Below the pieces are notes generated by a model that saw only the letters and a program-made list of their open reading frames with translations, made no database searches and had not been told where the DNA came from. From Verrucomicrobiota bacterium (GTDB lineage: Bacteria > Verrucomicrobiota > Verrucomicrobiia > Verrucomicrobiales > Verrucomicrobiaceae), in contig JAFLEI010000041.1 in NCBI GenBank assembly GCA_017301975.1, positions 1 to 57,263 of the forward strand: DNA of 57,263 nt, in the 5' to 3' direction. Within the stretch, counting starts at the first letter, position 1, and every line of letters starts with the position of its first letter. The translations under genes and the position numbers were made by a program. Shown here piece after piece: positions 52,234 through 57,263 of the stretch.

Positions 52234-52551
52234 GCGGGGGAAGAGAACGGAGGGAGATGGCGGGAGCTTGCGAGGGAGAAAAAAGGGTGATGTTGTTTGT
52301 GCGGTCTCGCGGGTGCCGACAACTCATGAGGCACTGATTTTACACCGCAGAGTTGGGAACGCCGCAGAGATTGCCTGAATCAGCCTTCTGTGGTGTGCAG
52401 GTGGCCTCAGTGGTTCCTAGTTCTACATGGTTAAGTGTCTGGGGCGAGGCGGAGCGTTCCTTGTTCCACAGGAACAGGGCTACTTTGCTGCGCTGGGACG
52501 TCAGCCGAAAGCAGCCGGCCTGACGATCCGATCAAGTCTAACAATGTAGAA
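52234..52551. other. Intergenic region upstream of the PQQ-like gene
   Basis: No coding sequence is supported. It must contain the promoter of the minus-strand PQQ-like gene, not resolvable by eye. A hairpin at 52459-52479 lies near its right part. The word GAGGCGGAGCGT near 52446-52457 also occurs near 32555-32566, again next to a hairpin. Confidence 0.45.
52459..52479. terminator. Hairpin downstream of the small membrane-protein genes
   Basis: CCTTGTTCC at 52459-52467 pairs with GGAACAGGG at 52471-52479 (one G-T pair) around ACA. It lies 73 bases past the end of the minus-strand gene that stops at 52552. No T tract is present on either strand, so function as a terminator is uncertain. Confidence 0.35.
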
Positions 52552-52755
52552 TTAGCGCCTCAGCCACCAACACAGCATAAAGGCTAACGTTATGGCAATG
52601 AAGCCGCGAAAACAGAGTCTCCGCAAACGCCTGTCACTGACCGCGGTATCAGGCGGTGCTTTGGAGCCATCGCGCTCAAAGAAAATGAATGCATACGGCC
52701 CCAGCCACATCATCAGAAGCAGCAAGAGAAAGCAGATGGGGTATCGCCACTCCAT
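52552..52755 (-). CDS. Small two-helix membrane protein, unknown
   Basis: A 67-residue protein with a hydrophobic segment at about 6-26 (ICFLLLLLMMWLGPYAFIFF) and another near the C-terminus (GFIAITLAFMLCWWL), separated by a charged loop. I recognise no family. It begins nine bases after the gene at 52765-53337 and is likely co-expressed with it. Base composition is less GC-rich than neighbours. Confidence 0.55.
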   Translation of the reverse strand: MEWRYPICFLLLLLMMWLGPYAFIFFERDGSKAPPDTAVSDRRLRRLCFRGFIAITLAFMLCWWLRR

Positions 52756-52764
52756 GTTGATCAG

Positions 52765-53337
52765 CTAGGGTGCACGCACTGCCTTCCGAGCACGCTGGCT
52801 CCCTCTGAGAGTCAGCAGCGTAACGAGCACCAGGCATGCGGCATAGTAAAGATGCACCCAGGGCCATAGAAAGTTGCTCTTCACCTGCATCAACCAGGAT
52901 GGCCGCCCGAAGGAATGCAGGGGATCCAGATGATAAATATCGCGAAGGACCTGATCGCGCTCGCTGATGGATGAAAACAATTTCAATTCCCCGGAAGCCA
53001 AATCCGCAATGAACCACCCTTTCGGCGAGTTTCCGATGATGACGGTTTCCGACAACGAGAACTGGGTGATGTCGTCCAACTGCCAGTGCTTCTTCTTCTG
53101 AAAGGCCTCGAATGCTTTTGTTCTCTCGTCACCATCCATTTCTTCAGCCGCTTCTTCGGACCATTTGAGCGACCAGTTTGTGTAGTCCAGATATACCGGC
53201 GCACCAGGCCATGAAGCGCCGATGTAAAAATGATCATTCACTTTGAGGAATGGATCTCGATTAAAACAGCCATCGAGCAAGAAGACTGGAAAAACCCAGA
53301 CCATCAGCCTGCAAAAAATTTTCCAGACAGTCCTCAT
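52765..53337 (-). CDS. Membrane-associated protein of unknown function
   Basis: A 190-residue protein. The N-terminus is a signal-like segment (FCRLMVWVFPVFLLDGC) that could be a signal anchor or lipoprotein signal, although Asp before Gly-Cys is not a good lipobox. The middle is soluble with many aromatic and acidic residues (NWSLKWSEEAAEEMDGDE), and a second membrane segment lies near the C-terminus (WVHLYYAACLVLVTLLTL). No known domain is recognised. It appears to form an operon with the 67-residue membrane protein. Its GC content looks lower than that of the flanking genes, which may hint at later acquisition. Confidence 0.6.
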   Translation of the reverse strand: MRTVWKIFCRLMVWVFPVFLLDGCFNRDPFLKVNDHFYIGASWPGAPVYLDYTNWSLKWSEEAAEEMDGDERTKAFEAFQKKKHWQLDDITQFSLSETVIIGNSPKGWFIADLASGELKLFSSISERDQVLRDIYHLDPLHSFGRPSWLMQVKSNFLWPWVHLYYAACLVLVTLLTLRGSQRARKAVRAP

Positions 53338-53357
53338 GTTTTAGCAATATCCCCTCC

Positions 53358-55037
53358 TCAGCTCTGCCGCGCCCGAATATCCAACAACTGCTTCATCACG
53401 TGGTTGATTTTGCCACTCCATTCGGTGGTGCCGAAGGCGTCGTGGAGAGTGCGGTAGAGGGTGTAGAGTTCGGCGTAGACGGCCTGATTTTCGGGAATGG
53501 GATAATAGACCTTTTCGCGGGTGGCGGTGACCTGGGTCTGGAGGGTGTGGATGTCCCCTGCCCCGGCGGCGGCGGCGCCGAAGATGGCGGCGCCGAGGGC
53601 GCAGGTCTGCTCGCTCTGGCTGACTTTCATGGGCTTGCCGATGATGTCGGCGTAGCACTGCATGAGGGTGGCGTTTTTGATGGAGAGGCCGCCGGTGTTG
53701 ATGACTTCCTCGATTTTGACACCGTATTCTTCGACGCGCTTGATTATGGTGAGCGCACCGAAGGCGGTGGCCTCGATGTAGGCGCGATAGATTTCGTGCG
53801 CCTCGGTGTGGAGGGTTTGGCCGAGCAAGAGGCCGGTGAGGCGAACATCCACGAGGATGGTGCGGTTGCCGTTGTTCCAATCAAGCGCGAGGAGGCCGGT
53901 GGAGCCGGGCTTTTTGCCGAGCATGGCCTTCTCCATGTTGACGAATTTTTCGCCCACGGTGGCGCCGTAGGTGTCGGGCACGAGGTGATTGACAAACCAG
54001 AGGAAGATGTCGCCCACGGCGCTCTGTCCGGCCTCGATGCCGTAGTAGCCGGGGAGCACGGAGCCGTTCACGATGCCGCAGACGCCGGGGATGTCGGCAA
54101 GTGGCTTGCTGGTAGGAGCGATCATGAGATCGCAGGTGCTGGTGCCGAGGATTTTTACCAGCGTGCCTTCTTTGATGCCTGCGCCGACGGCGCCCATGTG
54201 GGCATCAAAAGCGCCGACGCTGATGGCAATGCCTTCCTTGAGACCGAGGCGCTGGGACCATTCGGCGCAGAGTTCGCCTGCTTTGACATCGGCGGTGTGG
54301 GCCACGGAGTAGAGGCGGTCGCGGAGATCGGCGAGGGCGGGATCGAGTTTGGCGAGAAATTCCTTGTCCGGCAGGCCGCCCCACTCGGTGCTGAACATGG
54401 CCTTGTGTCCGGCGCTGCAGACGCCGCGCTTGAGGGTGAGAGGATCGGTGTTGCCGGTGAGGACGGCGGGAATCCAGTCGCAGTGCTCGACGAAGCTGAA
54501 GGCGGCGGCGAAGACATGCGCGTCCACACGGCGGAGGCGCAGGATTTTGCTCCACCACCATTCGCTGGAGTAGATGCCGCCGCATTTGGCGATGATGTTT
54601 GGGCGGATCTCGTGCGCGAGCTTGGTGATCTCGGCTGCCTCAGCGTAGCCGGTGTGGTCTTTCCAGAGCCATACCATGGCGTTGAGGTTGTTCTTGAACT
54701 CGGGCAGCAGGCCGAGCGGGGTGCCGTCTTTGTTCACCGGAATGGGAGTGCTGCCTGTGGTGTCGATGCCGATGCCGATGACCTGGGCGGGATCAAAGCC
54801 GGGGACGCTGGCCTGCGCCTGCTGGAGCGCGCCGCGCACCACGGCTTCGAGGCCTTCGAGATAGTCCTGCGGATTTTGCCGGGCGACGTGCGGGTCTTTG
54901 GGATCGAGCAGGATGCCCATCTCGCCGCTCGGATAATTGAAGACGGTGGAGCCGACTTCGGCGCCGTTGTCGAGGTCGATGAGAAGAGAGCGGCAGGAGT
55001 TGGTGCCGTAGTCGATGCCGAGGGAGTAGCGCTTCAT
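53358..55037 (-). CDS. araB: Ribulokinase
   Basis: A 559-residue FGGY-family kinase that phosphorylates ribulose, classically L-ribulose in arabinose use. It opens YSLGIDYGTNSCRSLLIDL, the phosphate-binding loop, and continues with IGIGIDTTGSTPIPVN, MVWLWKDHTGYAEAAEI and SEWWWSKILRL; the last two are typical of ribulokinase and separate it from xylulokinase and glycerol kinase. The C-terminal ATPase part has TGGLSIKNATLMQCYADI and CALGAAIFGAAAAG. No araA or araD is adjacent, so it may serve as a stand-alone kinase; the neighbour on the left is only 20 bases away on the same strand. Confidence 0.92.
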   Translation of the reverse strand: MKRYSLGIDYGTNSCRSLLIDLDNGAEVGSTVFNYPSGEMGILLDPKDPHVARQNPQDYLEGLEAVVRGALQQAQASVPGFDPAQVIGIGIDTTGSTPIPVNKDGTPLGLLPEFKNNLNAMVWLWKDHTGYAEAAEITKLAHEIRPNIIAKCGGIYSSEWWWSKILRLRRVDAHVFAAAFSFVEHCDWIPAVLTGNTDPLTLKRGVCSAGHKAMFSTEWGGLPDKEFLAKLDPALADLRDRLYSVAHTADVKAGELCAEWSQRLGLKEGIAISVGAFDAHMGAVGAGIKEGTLVKILGTSTCDLMIAPTSKPLADIPGVCGIVNGSVLPGYYGIEAGQSAVGDIFLWFVNHLVPDTYGATVGEKFVNMEKAMLGKKPGSTGLLALDWNNGNRTILVDVRLTGLLLGQTLHTEAHEIYRAYIEATAFGALTIIKRVEEYGVKIEEVINTGGLSIKNATLMQCYADIIGKPMKVSQSEQTCALGAAIFGAAAAGAGDIHTLQTQVTATREKVYYPIPENQAVYAELYTLYRTLHDAFGTTEWSGKINHVMKQLLDIRARQS

Positions 55038-55186
55038 GGGTTGGTGGGAGAGCAGTCTGGCGATGCTTTAGCGGGTTCATCCCGCAGTGCGAGCCAAAAC
55101 CGGACAAGGTTTGTGACCGGGGTGTGACGGTTCTTGATGCAGGAGAGCAGAAAGACCGCGCGCGGCAGGCCGTTTATCACCGCCCT

Positions 55187-55864
55187 ATGACCAACCGCCT
55201 GCTTTCCTTTGCCGCCATTCTTTCTTTCAGCTCCGTCCTGCATGCCGAGGACGCTTTTGTCCCGCTGTTTGACGGCAAGACGCTTGCGGGCTGGGAGCAG
55301 CACAGCGGCACGGCGCAGTACCGGGTGGAAAATGGTGCGATCGTGGGCAAGACGGTGCCGAACACGGGAAACTCGTTTCTTTGCACGGCGAAGAAGTATG
55401 GAAACTTCATCCTGGAGGTGGAGTTCAAGGTCGATCCGTCGATGAATTCGGGGATTCAATTCCGCAGCAACTACTACACGCAGGAGACGGAGGTGGAGAT
55501 CGCGGGGAAAAAGAAGAAATTCCCGGCAGACCGAGTGTTCGGCTACCAGTTTGAGATCGACCCGAGCGACCGCGCCTATACCGGCGGCGTGTATGACGAA
55601 GGCCGCCGTGGCTGGCTCTTTGATCTGAAGAACAACGAAGCGGCACGCAAGGCCTTCAAGCAGGAAGAGTGGAACCAGGCGCGCATCGAGTGCCGTGGCA
55701 GCAGCATCAAGACTTTTATCAATGGCGTGCTGGCGGCGGACTTCACGGATGACCTGACGGCGGAGGGCGTGATCGCCCTTCAGGTGCACGGTATCGGCAA
55801 AAAGACCGAGGCGGTGGGCAAGGAAGTGATGTGGAAAAACATCCACATTCAGGAACTCAAGTAG
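55187..55864 (+). CDS. Secreted DUF1080 (3-keto-disaccharide hydrolase-like) protein
   Basis: A 225-residue exported lectin-like protein. Signal peptide: RLLSFAAILSFSSVLHAE. The DUF1080 fold shows FVPLFDGKTLAGWEQHSG, then FILEVEFKVDPSMNSGIQFR, EWNQARIECRGSSIKTFING and GVIALQVHG, in order. Members bind or cleave carbohydrates and are very abundant in this phylum; some are glycoside hydrolases acting on 3-keto sugars. The start is ATG 55187; an open frame from 55124 adds no conserved sequence. It is divergent from ribulokinase. Confidence 0.9.
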   Translation: MTNRLLSFAAILSFSSVLHAEDAFVPLFDGKTLAGWEQHSGTAQYRVENGAIVGKTVPNTGNSFLCTAKKYGNFILEVEFKVDPSMNSGIQFRSNYYTQETEVEIAGKKKKFPADRVFGYQFEIDPSDRAYTGGVYDEGRRGWLFDLKNNEAARKAFKQEEWNQARIECRGSSIKTFINGVLAADFTDDLTAEGVIALQVHGIGKKTEAVGKEVMWKNIHIQELK

Positions 55865-55936
55865 AATCATCTTTCGTGTTCGTTCGGGAAACGAGTTGGA
55901 AAACTCGCCTCCTTCTGCGTACACTGTACCAAAACC

Positions 55937-56728
55937 ATGAAAACCAACCGCGCTCTGCTTTTCATCTCATCCCTGCTCCTTTCCACCAGCCTGCTGAAGG
56001 CCGAGATCAAGGACACCCTTGTCGATTACAAATCCGGGGACGTGGTCTGCGAAGGCCTGCACGTTGTCGATATGGCCAAGACCGGCAAGCTGCCCGCCGT
56101 GCTGATCATCCACCAGTGGACCGGACTGAGTGACAACGAGAAGATGCGCGCCCACATGCTGGCCGAACTGGGCTACAACGTCTTCTGCGCCGACATCTAC
56201 GGCAAGGGCATCCGCCCGCAGCCCCCTGAGGCGGGCAAGGAAGCCGGGAAGTACAAGGCAGACCGCAAGCTGTACCGCCAGCGCATGCTGTCCGCGCTGG
56301 AGGTGCTGAGCAAGGACCCGCACACGGATGTGTCCAAAATGGCGGCGATCGGCTATTGTTTTGGCGGCACGGGGGTGATCGAACTGGCCCGCAGCGGCGC
56401 GCTGATCAAGGGCGTGGTGAGCTTCCACGGCGGGCTGGACTCTCCGACTCCTGCCGACGGCAAGAACATCAAGGGCAAGGTGCTGGCGCTTCATGGCGCG
56501 GACGATCCCTTTGTGCCGGCGAAGGACATCGCTGCGTTTGAGCAGGAGATGAAGGACGCGAAGGTGGATTACAAGCTGGTGAGTTATCCCGGCGCGGTGC
56601 ATGCCTTCACGCAGAAGGGCGCGGGCAATGACAACAGCAAAGGGGCTGCGTACAATGAGGCTGCTGACAAGGCATCCTGGGAGGAGATGAAGGCCTTCTT
56701 TGCCCGCATTTTCAAGACGGAAGGCTGA
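55937..56728 (+). CDS. Exported dienelactone hydrolase-family protein
   Basis: A 263-residue alpha/beta hydrolase with an N-terminal signal peptide (ALLFISSLLLSTSLLKAE). The nucleophile is C141 in IGYCFGGTG, as in dienelactone hydrolase, with the acid at D190 (HGADDPFV) and the base at H222 (GAVHAF). It starts 72 bases after the DUF1080 stop on the same strand and may be in one unit with it and with the next gene. The substrate is unknown; an ester or lactone of plant or algal origin is a fair guess. Confidence 0.9.
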   Translation: MKTNRALLFISSLLLSTSLLKAEIKDTLVDYKSGDVVCEGLHVVDMAKTGKLPAVLIIHQWTGLSDNEKMRAHMLAELGYNVFCADIYGKGIRPQPPEAGKEAGKYKADRKLYRQRMLSALEVLSKDPHTDVSKMAAIGYCFGGTGVIELARSGALIKGVVSFHGGLDSPTPADGKNIKGKVLALHGADDPFVPAKDIAAFEQEMKDAKVDYKLVSYPGAVHAFTQKGAGNDNSKGAAYNEAADKASWEEMKAFFARIFKTEG

Positions 56729-56732
56729 TCCA

Positions 56733-56738
56733 GGGAGG
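56733..56738 (+). promoter_or_regulatory. Strong ribosome binding site
   Basis: GGGAGG lies six bases before ATG 56745. It is noted because most genes in this window have no recognisable Shine-Dalgarno sequence, and because it fixes the start of the truncated gene. Confidence 0.7.
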
Positions 56739-56744
56739 CCGACC

Positions 56745-57263
56745 ATGAAACGATTTCTGCTGCTGCAAGCCACGCTGGTCTTTGCCGTGCTTTCGGCAGC
56801 GGAAGAGCCCACGAACTTCATCCGGTTCGTGGAGGAGGATGAGAGCGACAGCCTGCAAACGGCGGTGGTGAGCTATGAGTCGCCGCAGAAGGTGAAGGTG
56901 GATCTCGTGGGAGCCATCCACATCGCGGACAAGGCGTATTTTGACGCGCTGAATGTGAGGTTCAAAGGCTATGATGCGGTGCTCTATGAACTGGTGGGCC
57001 CGGCATTTGAGGAGCGGGGGAAGCCCGAGGCCAAGAAGGCGGCGGAGAAGATGCAGTGGGTGGGCCAGATGCAGACGATGATGCGTGACACGCTGAAGCT
57101 GCATGGCCAACTGGAAGGCATCGACTACACAGCGAAGAATTTTGTGCACGCGGACATGGACATGTCGCAGTTCACCCAGACACAGACGCAGAAGCAGGAG
57201 AGCTTTCTCTCGCTGTATCTGAAGGCGTCGCAGGCTCAGAAGGAAGTGAACGAAAAGCGCGGG
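56745..57263 (+). CDS. Start of an exported TraB/GumN-like protein, cut by the window edge
   Basis: The frame is open to the right edge, giving the first 173 residues. The N-terminus has a signal peptide (KRFLLLQATLVFAVLSAAE). The segment KVDLVGAIHIADKAYFDALN followed by YDAVLYELVG resembles the TraB/GumN family, where a Gly-x-x-His motif is followed by a strand ending in a conserved Glu. A Gln/Thr-rich region (SQFTQTQTQKQE) lies near the truncation. It is 16 bases after the hydrolase gene. Function in this family is poorly known; a metalloprotease-like activity has been proposed for some members. Confidence 0.7.
   Translation, partial: MKRFLLLQATLVFAVLSAAEEPTNFIRFVEEDESDSLQTAVVSYESPQKVKVDLVGAIHIADKAYFDALNVRFKGYDAVLYELVGPAFEERGKPEAKKAAEKMQWVGQMQTMMRDTLKLHGQLEGIDYTAKNFVHADMDMSQFTQTQTQKQESFLSLYLKASQAQKEVNEKRG

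Noticed and set aside
51124..52290. A 388-codon open frame opposite the PQQ-like gene
   Set aside because: It is an antisense shadow of a gene with a signal peptide and clear propeller repeats; no domain is visible in it.
53400..55127. A 575-codon open frame opposite the ribulokinase gene
   Set aside because: It is the antisense shadow of a clear FGGY kinase; the translation is Gly/Ala/Asp/Glu-rich with no family motifs. High GC at codon third positions makes such long false frames common here.

Overview
The window looks like a high-GC chromosomal stretch from a Verrucomicrobium/Prosthecobacter-type member of the phylum Verrucomicrobiota. The basis is a combination of features: an exosortase with a PEP-CTERM substrate, a secreted DUF1080 protein, a WPQWRG-type PQQ-propeller protein, a long-form IspH, Ala-Phe type pseudopilin processing sites, and little use of strong Shine-Dalgarno sites. 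The lineage is an inference from gene content; no rRNA is present. No tRNA, CRISPR array, insertion sequence or phage gene was recognised.

Region 1 (1-16593) is an extracellular polysaccharide assembly cluster, all on the plus strand and mostly joined by ATGA overlaps. It holds at least eight recognisable glycosyltransferases (GT2 and GT4 types), one probable further glycosyltransferase, two membrane acyltransferases, two left-handed beta-helix acyltransferases, an FkbM methyltransferase and an O-antigen polymerase/ligase-like membrane protein. One glycosyltransferase is fused to a VanZ-like membrane domain. No initiating sugar-phosphate transferase and no Wzx flippase lie in the window; they are presumably to the left or elsewhere. 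Region 2 (16969-22192) is the export side: a FecR-domain protein, a separate outer-membrane beta-barrel, a short OPX (Wza-like) protein and a Wzz/BY-kinase fusion, closed by a convincing intrinsic terminator at 22255-22292.

Region 3 (23121-29710) is regulatory and sorting: a canonical LuxR-type response regulator on the minus strand, a divergent LuxR-type protein whose receiver has lost its phosphorylation residues, a PEP-CTERM protein, an exosortase fused to an EpsI-like domain, and a membrane-anchored TPR protein. Together with regions 1-2 this suggests an EPS matrix plus a sorted surface protein, possibly under control of the two regulators.

Region 4 (29911-34935) is housekeeping: topoisomerase III, then on the minus strand a YbgC-type thioesterase, IspH and an L,D-transpeptidase. 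Region 5 (35048-47517) is a type II secretion operon in the order gspE, toxin-antitoxin pair, gspF, G, H, I, J, K, L-like, M-like, an unrecognised exported protein, and the secretin gspD. The toxin-antitoxin pair sits inside the operon, and GspJ and GspD carry glycine-rich low-complexity segments.

Region 6 (47594-57263) is catabolic and secreted functions: a dipeptide epimerase and an M20 peptidase (overlapping genes), an SMP-30/gluconolactonase-like protein, a PQQ-propeller protein, two small unknown membrane proteins, ribulokinase, a DUF1080 protein, an exported dienelactone hydrolase-family protein and the start of an exported TraB/GumN-like protein that runs off the right edge. Short hairpins with an AGGAT loop recur just after stop codons in at least three places, and other small palindromic repeats fill the larger intergenic gaps.
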